Below are positions 1 through 9,439 of a DNA stretch of 64,000 bases, piece by piece. The notes under the pieces are model-generated. The model did not search any database. It was given only the letters and a program-made list of their open reading frames with translations, and was not told the origin of the DNA. The DNA lies in the NCBI GenBank assembly GCA_022539475.1, contig VCMS01000010.1, positions 124,001 to 188,000 of the forward strand, given 5' to 3'. Both the position numbers and the translations under genes were made by a program. Every line of letters begins with the position of its first letter. Position 1 is the first letter of the stretch. Origin of the DNA: Gracilaria domingensis. Lineage: Eukaryota; Rhodophyta; Florideophyceae; Gracilariales; Gracilariaceae.

Positions 1-669
1 CACGTACGAGCGAATGCTTTGCTATGACAAGCAGCTTTTATCCAACTTGTGACGGCGGATATCGACATCATCTAAGATACGAGCAGGAGCGAGCGACGGC
101 AGCCGGCTTCATGTGTAGCACCAAGCTTTTCTCCGCCACGGGTCACCGGGTGCTCGGTCAGCAGGCGCTGGCACGCGAACGCGCTCTCAAGCAAAAGCAT
201 ACCGAATCAGCATATGGTTCACACATCAAAAAGTGGGCAAGCAATGTCGGGCGCCGTCGCGCATGACGTGGACGAGCCGTACGCTAGGGTTTTGAAGAGC
301 GAGTGTTTGTGCGCATCAAAACACAGTCACACGACTTGATTGCGAATGTGCGGTGGCGTACGCTCGTACCAGCGCGTATCTTGCGCGCGCGGCGTGTTGG
401 AATTTGTGCGCGCACGCTTTTCGGAGCGCATCAGCAAGCATGCATCGCTGCAGCGCGAGAGAGAAGGGGGGGCGCGGGGTCGGTCGGTGCTACACGCCTA
501 CGTCGGCGCTAAGCGTCATACACACGCGCACGCCGCGCGCAGCGCGCAGCGCGCAGCGCGCTTGATTCACGCGGCGCACAGCGCGCGAATTAAGCGCGCG
601 GCCGCGCGCTCCGCAGTGCGCGGCGGCGCGCGGCGAAATGGCGCGCGTCGTCGAGCCGCCGTTGTGGGC
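1..669. other. 5' intergenic stretch, no supported gene
   Basis: Composition changes from moderate GC to a very GC-rich, CpG-dense run after about 400. The only open frames are short and overlap on several frames, and their translations are Arg/Ala-rich with no recognisable domain. I see no gene here. It is the distal 5' flank of the glycine-rich gene at 891. Confidence 0.6.
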
Positions 670-679
670 GCGAATTCGC
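670..679. promoter_or_regulatory. GCGAATTCGC palindrome upstream of gene A
   Basis: A perfect 10-bp palindrome lies 211 bp before the ATG of gene A. A related 14-bp palindrome (GAATTCGCGAATTC) sits at a similar distance before gene B. In a region that is otherwise almost pure G and C, these AATT cores stand out. A role as a binding site is inference from position and symmetry only. Confidence 0.2.
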
Positions 680-795
680 AAGCGGTTTGACGCGCCATAC
701 ACATTCACGTTTCATCGTGCGCGCGTCCGCGGACGCGCGCACCGGGACGGGCGGCGCGCGCGCGCTGAATCTGCGCGGGGCGCGCGCGCGCGCGC

Positions 796-803
796 AGTAC
801 AAA
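796..803 (+). promoter_or_regulatory. TATA-like element of gene A
   Basis: TACAAAAG is the only A/T-rich hexamer-sized stretch in the 150 bp before the ATG at 891. It lies about 90 bp upstream, a plausible distance for a TATA box plus a short leader. This rests on position only; no transcript start can be seen. Confidence 0.25.
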
Positions 804-890
804 AGCGCGCGCGGTCGGGCGCGGCGCGGCGATGGGCGGGGGCGCCGGTCGCGACGCACTCGGGCGCTCGCACCAGCTACGACGACGACG

Positions 891-1997
891 ATGACGCGCG
901 CGAGTGCACTGCGGGGCGCGGCGCTGCTGCTGCTGCTGGCGCTGCTGCTGCCGGCGCGCGGCGCGCCGCTGGCGGGCGCGCTGGCGCGGCAGGCGCGGCG
1001 GCGCCGGCGCGGCGGCGGGCGCGGCGGCGACGGCGGGGCGGCCACGGCGGTGGGCGGCAGCGTGAGCGGGGCGGGCGGGTCCAACGCGGTGGCGAACGGC
1101 GCGGTGGGCACGGTGATCGGGTCGGGCAGCATCAACGGGCAGTTCTTCAACACGGCGCTGGGCGGCAACGGCGGCAACGGCGGCGGCGGCGACGGCGGCG
1201 GCGACGGCGGCAACGGCGGCGCCGCCACCGCGGTCGGCGGCAGCGTCGACGGCGGCGGCGGCGGCGGCGGCGGGGGGAACACGGTGGCGAACGCGGCGGC
1301 CGGCACGGTGATTGGGGGCGGCAGCATCAACGGCGAGTTTCGCAACACGGCGGTGGGCGGCAACGGCGGCAACGGCGGCGACAGTGACGGCAGGCTTCCC
1401 GGCGGCAACGGCGGCAACGGCGGGAGCGCGCTGGCGATCGGCGGCGAGGTGGGCGGCGGCGGCGGCGGCGGCGGCGGCGGGAACACGGTGGCGAACGCGG
1501 CGGCCGGCACGGTGATCGGGGACGGCAGCATCAACGGCAAGTTCAGCAACACGGCGGTGGGCGGCAACGGCGGCAACGGCGGCGCGAACGGCGGCGGCGA
1601 CGGCGGCGACGGCGGCAACGCGGTCGCGATCGGGGGCAGCGTGGGCGGCGGCGGCGGGAGCGGCGGCGGCAACGCGGTGTCGAACGGCGCGACGGGCACG
1701 GTGGTGGGCGACGGCAGCATCAACGGCGAGTTCTCCAACACGGCGGTGGGCGGCAACGGCGGCGACGGCGGCGCCGGCGAGCGCGGCGGCAACGGCGGGC
1801 GCGGCGGCGACGCGGTCGCCATCGGCGGCAGCGTCGACGGCGGCGGCGGCGGCGGCGGCGGGAGCGGCGGCGGCGGCGGCGCGAACGCCGTGGGCAACGG
1901 CGCGGCGGGCACGGTGCGCGGCGACGGCTCCATCAGCGGCGAGTTCCGCAACGTGGCGGTGGGCGGCGCCGGCGGCAACGGCGGCGACGCGCGCTGA
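891..1997 (+). CDS. Gene A: secreted glycine-rich repeat protein
   Basis: Predicted 368-residue exported protein of unknown function. The ATG at 891 is chosen because it is the only in-frame ATG before the repeats and is followed at once by a signal peptide: basic N-terminus, a Leu run at residues 12-20, and a likely cleavage near residues 22-25. A short Arg-rich stretch follows, then from about residue 50 five imperfect repeats of 60-68 residues. Each contains the pattern GTVxGDGSINGEFxNTAVGG between runs of GGNGG, GGDGG or polyglycine. The protein ends in GGDAR. Length, Gly content and regular repeats suggest a wall, mucilage or matrix protein; the style recalls PGRS-type Gly repeats but no homology is claimed. 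Gene B follows 585 bp downstream on the same strand. The 3' end of a second copy survives at 8833-8949, in the same order relative to B and C. Codons are almost entirely G/C in third position. Confidence 0.72.
   Translation: MTRASALRGAALLLLLALLLPARGAPLAGALARQARRRRRGGGRGGDGGAATAVGGSVSGAGGSNAVANGAVGTVIGSGSINGQFFNTALGGNGGNGGGGDGGGDGGNGGAATAVGGSVDGGGGGGGGGNTVANAAAGTVIGGGSINGEFRNTAVGGNGGNGGDSDGRLPGGNGGNGGSALAIGGEVGGGGGGGGGGNTVANAAAGTVIGDGSINGKFSNTAVGGNGGNGGANGGGDGGDGGNAVAIGGSVGGGGGSGGGNAVSNGATGTVVGDGSINGEFSNTAVGGNGGDGGAGERGGNGGRGGDAVAIGGSVDGGGGGGGGSGGGGGANAVGNGAAGTVRGDGSISGEFRNVAVGGAGGNGGDAR
1044..1985 (+). repeat. Five tandem coding repeats of gene A
   Basis: Five units of roughly 180-200 bp lie inside gene A. 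They are recognised by the recurring block encoding GTV, GSI(N/S)GEF, N(T/V)AVGG. The last unit differs most (GSISGEF and NVAVGGAGG), and it is this last-unit type that survives in the remnant copy at 8833-8949. Confidence 0.75.
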
Positions 1998-2408
1998 CGG
2001 CGCGCGCGCCGTGATGCATGTGCCCATCGCTGTAAAGACGCAAACGTGGCCCCGTCGCACACGTCCCCACCTGCGCGGCGTGCACAGCGCGCGCGCCGCG
2101 CACACGTGTGCGCCCACTTTGGTCACGCACGCGCCGACGACTGCTCTTCGTGTGCAGTTATCGAAACGCGAAGCGGCGCACCCATGCGGCTTACAGCGCG
2201 CGCGCGCCGCGCCGCCGCGCCGCGCGCCGCCGCCGCCGCCGCCGCCGCGCGGCTGTCGTCGCGGCGCACGGCGTCTGCCGCGCGGCGCGCCGCCCGTCGC
2301 GCGCAGGCGTCGCGCGCGCCGCGCGTGCGCGCGCGTGAATTCGCGAATTCAGCCGAGAGCAACAAGCCGTCTCGCGCCGCGCGCCGCCGCGCTCGCGCGA
2401 GCCGCCGC

Positions 2409-2439
<31 letters not shown>

Positions 2440-2544
2440 GGCGGCGCAGCGAGCGCGTTGAAAAGGGCGCGCCGCGCCGAGTGCGCTCGCGCCGCCCGGC
2501 CGCCGCGGCACGCCGCGCCTCGCCGTCGTTGTCGAGCGTCCGCA

Positions 2545-2578
<34 letters not shown>

Positions 2579-2582
2579 CAGA
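1998..2582. other. Intergenic region between A and B with GCC/GGC microsatellites
   Basis: It contains three trinucleotide runs: (CCG)n near 2222-2250, (GGC)n near 2408-2440 and (CCG)n near 2548-2578. It also has a GAATTCGCGAATTC palindrome at 2337-2350. Open frames here are Arg/Ala or Pro runs caused by the trinucleotide repeats, so I do not call a gene. It most likely holds the 3' UTR of A and the promoter of B. Confidence 0.5.
2337..2350. promoter_or_regulatory. GAATTCGCGAATTC palindrome upstream of gene B
   Basis: A perfect 14-bp palindrome lies 233 bp before the ATG of gene B, matching in core and distance the palindrome before gene A. Possibly a shared regulatory site; position and symmetry are the only evidence. 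Confidence 0.2.
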
Positions 2583-3368
2583 ATGTCGAGCGCCCGCTCC
2601 CGCTGCCCGCCGCGCCGGCTGCGCCGGCTGGCCGCCGCCGCGCTGCTGCTGCTGCCGCTGCTGGCGGCGCCGGCGCGCGCCGTGTCCGGCAAGAACCCGT
2701 GCCACGGCGGCAAGCGGCAGACGGGGCGCGACGTGACGTGCACGGGCGTGGCGCTGCCGCGCGCGCTGTGCACCAGCTGCAGGCTGAAGCCGTTCCTGTC
2801 GAACGGCAAGTTTGCCGACTGCCGCGCCATCTACGACCTGGACGACGCGCTGTGCCAGCAGCAGCTGACGGCGTACGCCGACGCCAACGCGCACTGCGAC
2901 CCGGTGCGCTTCGCGCAGACGCGCGACTTTAGCAGCGATTTCAACCGCATGCAGCTGGACTACTTTGTGTACTCGCTGTGCGAGCAGTGCTGCGACTGCG
3001 TGCCGCGCGGCGCGTCGCCCGACCAGTACGACGACCGCAACGACACGGCCACGCTGCTGAGCGTGTACCGCGGCAACTGCCCGGCGCACGCGCACTACGA
3101 CATCTGCCGCGTGCTGCCCAAGCTCAAGTACACCACCGCGCTGGGCGACGAGCGCGCCGTGGCGCACGAGGAGTGGCCGCCCGTGTGCCCGCTGCTCAAG
3201 GGCTGGATCTCGTCCGACGCCGCCAAGGGCTGGCTGCACCAGTCGTTTGTGAGCATGGACGCCAGCATCGCGCGCTTCCTCGACCAGCTCATGACCACCG
3301 CGTCGTGCGGCGCCGAGAACAACTGGCTCGAGTGCGCCGCGCTGGAGGACGCGCAGGGCCGGCTGTGA
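2583..3368 (+). CDS. Gene B: secreted cysteine-rich protein
   Basis: Predicted 261-residue exported protein of unknown function. The chosen ATG at 2583 gives a textbook signal peptide: Arg-rich n-region (residues 5-15), an Ala/Leu core at 17-28, and cleavage after ARA near residue 33. The mature part of about 228 residues holds 16 cysteines, enough for eight disulfides, including the cluster CEQCCDC around residues 131-137. There is one N-glycosylation sequon (NDT, about residue 152). No membrane anchor follows, so an extracellular or wall location is likely. The open frame runs far upstream of 2583, but that part is Arg/Ala microsatellite translation and is left out. The gene is collinear with A upstream and C1 downstream. 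Its last 48 codons plus stop are duplicated at 9293-9439. I do not recognise the family. Confidence 0.78.
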   Translation: MSSARSRCPPRRLRRLAAAALLLLPLLAAPARAVSGKNPCHGGKRQTGRDVTCTGVALPRALCTSCRLKPFLSNGKFADCRAIYDLDDALCQQQLTAYADANAHCDPVRFAQTRDFSSDFNRMQLDYFVYSLCEQCCDCVPRGASPDQYDDRNDTATLLSVYRGNCPAHAHYDICRVLPKLKYTTALGDERAVAHEEWPPVCPLLKGWISSDAAKGWLHQSFVSMDASIARFLDQLMTTASCGAENNWLECAALEDAQGRL

Positions 3369-4928
3369 GCGCCGCGCGCCGCGGCCGCCGCCATGTAACC
3401 CTAGCCGCGCGCGCGCGCGCCGTTGCACTTGCCTTGATGTAAAAGCTCGCCGTGTCCCAATCTCGCGCGCGCAAAGAGGCGCCGCCGCGTTGGACGGCTT
3501 GTCGCCAGCAGCAAAAGGCGCGCGCGCCACGCCGCGCAGCGGCGCACTCACTTAGCGTTACAGCGCGCGCGCCAGCGCTGACAGCGCGCGCCACCTCAGC
3601 AGCTCACCCGGCGAACGGCGGCGCGCGCCCCATTCCCGCAGCTGCGAGCAGCGCAAGTCGCGAGTGGCCCGCCGCTGTGCACCGCGCGCCCGTTATTCCA
3701 ACGCCCTACACGTCCAAAGCGCTACGTACATAACATCAAGTTATGCACGGGTACAGCTCATCGCTGTGCATGCAACGCGGCCACCTCCGCGGAACAGGTC
3801 GTTGCTGCGCGCACAATGCACGCCTTTGGTGCTTTGCAAAAATCTATCAAAAAGCACTGCAACCTACGCAAAAGTGCACCGTGATTCCGTTCAAAGTTTG
3901 AACTTCAAACCACTTGGCACCTTTCCTCGCCAAAACTCTTCGCGAGTGCCGTCGTTGGGGTGCAGCTCAGCTGCACGTCAACCCCTTGTCCTGCAAAACT
4001 ATCACACAGTACGGTAAATCCGCAAGCGCTGTTTGCTGGCGCTTGTGTGACCATTCTCGTGATTTGCGCTCCTTGTTCCGCAGCCACGTCCGAACGTTGG
4101 CCCCGTGCCACACTTGAACACGTCTTCCATCCCCGTCTTCGAAAACCACAAATACAGCACACAAGTAGCAATTTGGGAGCCAACAGCTGCCGAGTGTGAC
4201 ATCGACCGCTCCCTTTTTGACCACTCAATGCTCCCCTCCTCTCTCTCCCCCAACTCGAGGCATTCGAGTGATTGACAGCAGCACCTGTACATCTCGATTA
4301 GGAAACGAATTGAAACGCAATCATCCACGTGTTTCCGCGACACGTATAGCGTTAGCATCTTGCAGCAAGATTCAAAAGTAAAAACGCAAAACGCACAGTT
4401 GATAGACAAGTATGAAATATTCGAGCGTCGCAAGCTGACCTGTACCTCCGACTTGGCGTGTCCAGAAAACCAAGCTAAACACAGTCTCCAGCAGCTGCGT
4501 ACGCCACCAACTAGCAGCTTGGAGCGCTGTCGCCCACGCTCGCTCTCTTCCACACATCCGCTTCACATGAGTACAGATTGAGCCTGGAGGCCCTCACACC
4601 AAGCAAGTTCACTCATTCCACACCTGAGAGACTGTGAGCCCTCGCTCGCTTCCGTACCTCGACACGGTCCTCAACTGATCTGCTTGAGCTGGCTCTCGAG
4701 AGTCACATGCGAGGCACAGTTGGCACGTATCTCCGTTGCACTGTCGCCTGCCGACCTGCTCCAGCGTGGCGTCCATCTCACTCGCCGAGTGCCATGTTCG
4801 GAAAAGCCAAATACTTGCAAGTCCTGAACGCCGACCAGTTTCTTTCTGCCGCTGTGCATGTGACTCAAAAGCAGATTTGACCGCTGTCTACCAAAATTCT
4901 GGCTCAACCGCACGCATCCCAAGCATCA
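3369..4928 (+). repeat. Shared 5' flank of the C genes, copy 1
   Basis: No gene is seen. The stretch from about 3430 onward is repeated, with small indels, upstream of C2 (9480-11258). Its distal blocks recur upstream of C3 (51285-51760, 51967-52146 and 54614-54876). Recognisable blocks are a GC-rich part after gene B, an AT-richer block around 3830-4015, and a segment from 4596 to the ATG that is closest to C3. Conservation across three loci implies that the promoter of the C genes and the B-to-C spacer were duplicated with the genes. The short open frames inside it are not conserved in frame. Confidence 0.7.
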
Positions 4929-7900
4929 ATGGCCGCCAACATGTCCGCTCTACAACTTTCGGACGTTACCAGGGAGGCCATTTGTAACCTCGTCGACAAC
5001 AATTGTCCCCTCAATCCCTCGGAACAACCGAGGTTCATCATCGCCGCCTACATTGCCGTATTCGTACCATGGGGATTTCTTGCGTTGTTCGACATGATTT
5101 CCGATCGATGGAAGACCATAAGGGCGATTGCACTGCAAGGTGCCATTCAAATTGTGATTGCTATCCCGACCGTCGCCTACACCGTGTACTACATCGAGAT
5201 TCAACGAAGGGGACAAGACTACAAAGAAATGTGTGCTGCAATTGTGGCAGTGTGTCTGTCAATGTTCCACTTTTGTCGCACAGCTTGGGGCCTATGGCAG
5301 CTTTTCTACATATGGACATGGGTGAAATGCAGCTTGAGGCACCTTCATCAACATGGATACGAACTTGAATATATTGAAGATGACTTTTACCACGACGATA
5401 GTCGGTTTTGGGCAACAACAGTTGGAAGACCCGTCCAGAATATACTGCGTTATTTGGGCGGGAAGGTGAATTGTCCAAATATTGGTTCACCTAGTTCCAG
5501 TTCCACTTCTAATTCAACCTTGGATGATTCTGTTGAAGAAGAGCGATTCAAATGTTCTAGTCGTAGAAATTCTGAATACTGTGCCAATGAGCGCACAGTT
5601 TGGAGACTGGCTGGGAAGATGCTGGTCAACAGTTCTGTTCTTGACAATGAGTTCTTTGAGAGTGATATCCCCTTCGAGCTGAATGCTTCAGCATTGCGTC
5701 ATCCGGTGGTGGGGTTTTCGTCGAAGAAGCGTTTGTTTGCGCCAAGATACTTCTCTGATTCTTGTGTTCGATACATGTTGACATTTCTCGCTCAGTATGG
5801 GAGGGAATGGCTTCGCGACTCGAATGAACTTATGAGAGAAAAAGAGAAAAGGAACGGTTTGCTGATGGGGAACTTCCTACATGTTGCAAAACTTTTGTCA
5901 TTTAGGAATAATGTCTGCAGGGGAAAGAAGAACTGGAGTCACACATGGTCAAGAATTTTGATGTCGCGAGAAGCAAGTAGGTATTACGTGGACGATGAAT
6001 CGTCAGAAGGACTACAGATGCCATTCGGATTTAAATCAGAGAAAGCGAGTGAGACTGGTGATGAGTCTTCAGATGCTGAGTCTTCAGATGATATTCCTCT
6101 TCGGTTGTTTGAGGTTTCGTTCAAACGGCACGAATCCAGGATCAAGCGGCTCATCGACAGCTTACCTCCAGGACTATTTGAGAAGGAAGAGCAGGACAAC
6201 GTTGAGATGATCCAACATATTTGTTCGTTGGACTTCGAGAACTTTCTGCTGTTCTTGCAAATTAACCCCGTGGAACCTCTGGATACAGTAAAAAGTAGCA
6301 AGCCGACTTCTTTGGTTGCTGATGATGATTCTGGGAACAAGAAAGTTGTGGAGAATAATTGCGAAGTATTTACGTCTCATATAACATCTCGCTTTGTTCC
6401 TCGCTATGTTCCGCATATGGATGATGACCCTGATGGCGGGCCATTGCCCCTGCGTATTGCGGAAGATACGGTACTCAACGAGAAAATTGGACCATGCCAT
6501 GGAGCACCGTCATGGGCTGACTGTGAGTTTATGCTTCATTTGGAGAACCTGTCCGCTATTTCCCATAGGAGTTTCACCTTCGGTAGTGCTCGCCGCGAAA
6601 AAATAGATTGGAAAGCCTATTTGGAACAGTTTCGCATGGGCCCGTCACTGTCCAGGTTTTTCAAAACGAGGACTTACAAACCCCAATGCCTTTCGCAGTT
6701 GTATTATTGGCACGAGTACTCCTTTCCGAAGTGTACACCTCCTGGGATAGGAGATAAACGGATGAAGAAACTATTTTCTTTTGGAAGACGCGTACCTGAG
6801 GGTATTAGATTTATCGGATACATTATGGAGATGGTGCGAACTCGTCTGGCAAAATGGACGGCATCAGCTCACGAAAACCAGCTGCATAGGGGCCGTTGGA
6901 CTACGGAAATACCTGAAGAGTGGTCAATGGAGTTCCGAGCAAAAAGCGACCTTTCAATGCTTTGCCATGGATTCGAAAAGGAAAAAGACGTTTCGTACAT
7001 TTCGATCCCAAAGAGATGGGGTGGCGCATGGAGAAATGGAGACGAATTCAAGTGGACATGTTACGAGCAGGTTCTTTGGGAATGTCAGCAACATCTCTTG
7101 GATTTGGTAAGTGATGATGAGCGTGAGTCTGGGCCGCAGAACGTGGAACTTATACTACTCTTTTTGTTGGGATTTCCCATACTGAGTGTATGGAGTGACA
7201 AGATTGGTATACATCTGAAGCCTATCGTGCCAGGTTCAGAGTTAACTGTATATGCTGCCTTAACAGGAAACAGCCCCAATGATGTACACATTCAAATGGA
7301 GTTTCACGTTATAAGGGAGCTCGAAAGTCGTCGTCAATGTAAATCGCACCCAACAAAGTCTGACAATTCTTCACGAAGCGAACGAGGACATGAGTTTTGT
7401 TGGGAAGATTGGATACATAAGTTTGAAGGATGCATGAAGTTCTTATCAATGGATCACCTTAGGGAGGAACGCACTGTCAAAGAGTTTGGGAGTGATGCAT
7501 ATAACGACGACGAGGGATGCAGAGGCAGTGAAGATACGGAGAACAATGTTGGAATTCTGACCGAAATAAAACCTGGGGAAATTGAGCGCGTCGCGGATCA
7601 TGACAATAATAGGAACGGCACTGAGGTTGGCGGAAACGGTGGTTGCGAGTTAAATGATAAGATCAGAGAAGAGAAACGAACAGATATGGCCAATTCATTG
7701 AAGGATGATGATAGCATTTGTGTTTGCGCCAGTCCTGTGGAGAAAGCAGACGAGGGGGAAATTGGGGAGAATGGTTCAACTCCGTTGGAGGATGAAAGTA
7801 AGCGTGATGACCAAATTATGGAGAACGGAAACGGTGGAGACGGGAGCGAATCCAACGAACATCCTCTATTCTCGAGTGAGAGTGAGCGGGGCGGCGATGA

Positions 7901-8369
7901 CGGAAGCGATCTGGGTGTGGGTCAAGCCGAACGCAAGGACGACACGACGAGTGTAGAGACTACGTCGAGTACGTCGACTGGCGCGTATCATGTTACGAGA
8001 TGTGCATGCGAGTACAGACTGGACCAGAGGGCTGAGAAACGGATTATTAAAGGTACGAACGAGTACTATTGGCATTGGGAGGGATGGACGCCTCAGCGTG
8101 CGTTCCAAGAGTTTCGCATCCTGTACGAGCTGGAAGGGTCTGACAACGAGAATGCGATATCTGCGGAAGAGGAAGATGAGAACGATTTTGAAAGTACTTC
8201 AAAAGCGACTTGGGGTGAAGAAGCGGAGGAAGCGGTGTGGGTGTCGGAGGAGGAAGGAGATGAAGCAGAAAATGCTTTCACTCTGACAGACGAGGAGGCA
8301 GTGAGGGCGGAGGAGGGAGATGAAGCAGAAAGTGCTTTGACTCTGACAGACGGGGAGGAAATGGTCTAG
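4929..8369 (+). CDS. Gene C1: large membrane protein with C-terminal WEGW motif
   Basis: Predicted 1146-residue protein of unknown function. The ATG at 4929 is supported because C2 and C3 start at the identical position, and similarity across the leader is lower. Hydrophobic segments at about residues 36-57, 64-90 and 101-132 predict three membrane passes. The remaining 1000 residues are soluble, with conserved blocks such as NFLLFLQINPVEPLD, EFMLHLEN, VELILLFLLGFP and WEDWIHKFEGCMK. An acidic, Ser/Thr-rich linker (about 860-1010) leads to the most conserved part near residue 1025: CxCxYxLxQRAEKRII followed by YYWHWEGW. The acidic tail ends in GEEMV and contains a local duplication of the EEGDEAE..LTLTD block (about 8238-8356). 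There are no obvious introns. C1 sits downstream of A and B in the same orientation and is the first member of a four-copy family in this window. No enzyme or transporter motif is visible. Confidence 0.85.
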   Translation: MAANMSALQLSDVTREAICNLVDNNCPLNPSEQPRFIIAAYIAVFVPWGFLALFDMISDRWKTIRAIALQGAIQIVIAIPTVAYTVYYIEIQRRGQDYKEMCAAIVAVCLSMFHFCRTAWGLWQLFYIWTWVKCSLRHLHQHGYELEYIEDDFYHDDSRFWATTVGRPVQNILRYLGGKVNCPNIGSPSSSSTSNSTLDDSVEEERFKCSSRRNSEYCANERTVWRLAGKMLVNSSVLDNEFFESDIPFELNASALRHPVVGFSSKKRLFAPRYFSDSCVRYMLTFLAQYGREWLRDSNELMREKEKRNGLLMGNFLHVAKLLSFRNNVCRGKKNWSHTWSRILMSREASRYYVDDESSEGLQMPFGFKSEKASETGDESSDAESSDDIPLRLFEVSFKRHESRIKRLIDSLPPGLFEKEEQDNVEMIQHICSLDFENFLLFLQINPVEPLDTVKSSKPTSLVADDDSGNKKVVENNCEVFTSHITSRFVPRYVPHMDDDPDGGPLPLRIAEDTVLNEKIGPCHGAPSWADCEFMLHLENLSAISHRSFTFGSARREKIDWKAYLEQFRMGPSLSRFFKTRTYKPQCLSQLYYWHEYSFPKCTPPGIGDKRMKKLFSFGRRVPEGIRFIGYIMEMVRTRLAKWTASAHENQLHRGRWTTEIPEEWSMEFRAKSDLSMLCHGFEKEKDVSYISIPKRWGGAWRNGDEFKWTCYEQVLWECQQHLLDLVSDDERESGPQNVELILLFLLGFPILSVWSDKIGIHLKPIVPGSELTVYAALTGNSPNDVHIQMEFHVIRELESRRQCKSHPTKSDNSSRSERGHEFCWEDWIHKFEGCMKFLSMDHLREERTVKEFGSDAYNDDEGCRGSEDTENNVGILTEIKPGEIERVADHDNNRNGTEVGGNGGCELNDKIREEKRTDMANSLKDDDSICVCASPVEKADEGEIGENGSTPLEDESKRDDQIMENGNGGDGSESNEHPLFSSESERGGDDGSDLGVGQAERKDDTTSVETTSSTSTGAYHVTRCACEYRLDQRAEKRIIKGTNEYYWHWEGWTPQRAFQEFRILYELEGSDNENAISAEEEDENDFESTSKATWGEEAEEAVWVSEEEGDEAENAFTLTDEEAVRAEEGDEAESALTLTDGEEMV

Positions 8370-8832
8370 AGCAGTAAAGATTGCGACGGCAGCCGTTCGC
8401 GGCGCCACTGCCGCAGCGCATCGACAAGCTCGCTCTAACGCGCGCAGCACCGTGAAGCGAGCTGACCAAGGGCGGCTCTCGCTCTCACGGCTCTCGCAAG
8501 CGCAGCATCAACAGCGGCGTGCGCCGCCTTTCGCAAAGCAATCTCCTTCCTCCACCACGCGCGCACCCGGCGCCGCGCGCCGCGAGGCCGTGCGCGCGCC
8601 ACGAGGCCGTGCGCGCGGCCCGGCCGCGCGCGAGCTTGAGCGGCCGCCCGCGCCTGACGACCGCGCGCGCGCCGCCGCGCGCGCCGCCACGGCGCGCGCG
8701 GCCACGGCGCGCGCGCGTGCGCGCGCAGCTCGCGCAGACGCGGCGCGCGCTGCACGAGTGAGGGCGCTCGGCCACGTGTTAGCCGTGGCGCGCAAGCGGC
8801 GCGTGCGCGCCGCGCGCCGCGACGCGAGGCGC
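8370..8832 (+). repeat. Shared 3' flank of C1, very GC-rich
   Basis: The first 170 bp after the C1 stop are nearly identical to the sequence after C3 (58306-58480), and are recognisable but more diverged after C2 (14708-14857). From about 8560 it is a CpG-rich run whose open frames are Arg/Ala repeats in every frame, so no gene is called. It leads directly into the remnant of gene A. Confidence 0.65.
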
Positions 8833-8949
8833 GGCGACGGCGGGGCCAACGGCATGGCGAACGGCGCCGCCGGCACGGTGCGCGACGGCGCCATCAGCGG
8901 CGAGTTCGGCAACGTGGCGGTCGGCGGCGCCGGCGGCAACGCGCGCTGA
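8833..8949 (+). pseudogene. Gene A remnant: last repeat unit only
   Basis: About 38 codons plus stop closely resemble the end of gene A: the GAAGTVR, GAISGEF and NVAVGGAGGN..AR pattern of the fifth repeat, ending in the same AR and TGA. No signal peptide and none of the first four repeats are present. This is therefore a 3' remnant left by deletion after a cassette duplication. The open frame extends upstream, but that part is low-complexity Arg/Ala. Confidence 0.7.
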
Positions 8950-9292
8950 TCCGCTGCGCCGATCCGCTTTCTCCCCGGCTCCTCGCGCTCCATGATCCAT
9001 TTCTCATAACTGAAAATACCGTACATACGTCGTCTCGTTGCAAACCTGTGCCGCTGGTCCACGTGTACAGCGCGAGCGTCTCGCACCTTCGCATGCGGCG
9101 CTCCGATGCGGAGCACGCGTACAGCATGCGTGCTCTGTCAGCCAGGGAAGGAACGCGTGCGCAGCGCCGCGGTCTCGCGACGACGCGGCAGCGTACCGGC
9201 GGAAGGCGTGTAGCACACTGCTCACTGCACACGCCGCCCTTGCGGCTTACTCCTCCACGCGATGCCCGTGCCGCCGCCTGGAGCTCTGAGCA
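8950..9292. other. Spacer between the A and B remnants
   Basis: Moderate GC with no supported gene. It corresponds in position to the A-B spacer plus most of gene B in the first cassette. The bulk of B is missing, so the deletion breakpoint of B lies just before 9293. Confidence 0.5.
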
Positions 9293-9439
9293 GCCAAGGG
9301 CTGGCTGCACCAGTCCTTTGTCAGCATGGACGCCAGCATCGCGCGCTCCCTCGCGCAGCTCATGACCACCGCGTCGTGCGACGCCGAGAACAACTGGCTC
9401 GAGTGCGCCGCGCTGGAGGACGCGCAGGGTCGGCTGTGA
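9293..9439 (+). pseudogene. Gene B remnant: last 48 codons
   Basis: Starting at AKGWLHQSF, the sequence matches the end of gene B codon for codon up to the same QGRL and TGA. There are three replacements: RSLAQ for RFLDQ accounts for two, and SCDAE for SCGAE for one. Everything upstream, including the signal peptide and the first 14 mature cysteines, is absent. It cannot encode a secreted protein on its own and is best read as a truncated duplicate. Confidence 0.82.

Noticed and set aside
1044-1985. Regular GGNGGN repeats as evidence for a mycobacterial PE_PGRS gene or a CRISPR-like array
   Set aside because: The repeats are coding and unevenly spaced, with no spacers. The surrounding LTR retrotransposons are eukaryotic.
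590-2126. Two long minus-strand open frames (up to 490 codons) rich in Pro, Leu and Ala or in Ala, Val and Arg
   Set aside because: They lie opposite gene A. Their composition is what the antisense of Gly-rich GGC/GGN codons must give, and they lack any start context or domain.
2046-2582. N-terminal extension of gene B in the same frame
   Set aside because: It is a translation of GCC/GGC microsatellites. The signal peptide beginning at 2583 marks the real start.
4002-4553. 183-codon minus-strand frame upstream of C1, partly conserved in the inverted arms
   Set aside because: It lies within the duplicated C-gene 5' flank, and its frame is not maintained upstream of C2. Similarity reflects DNA duplication, not coding constraint.
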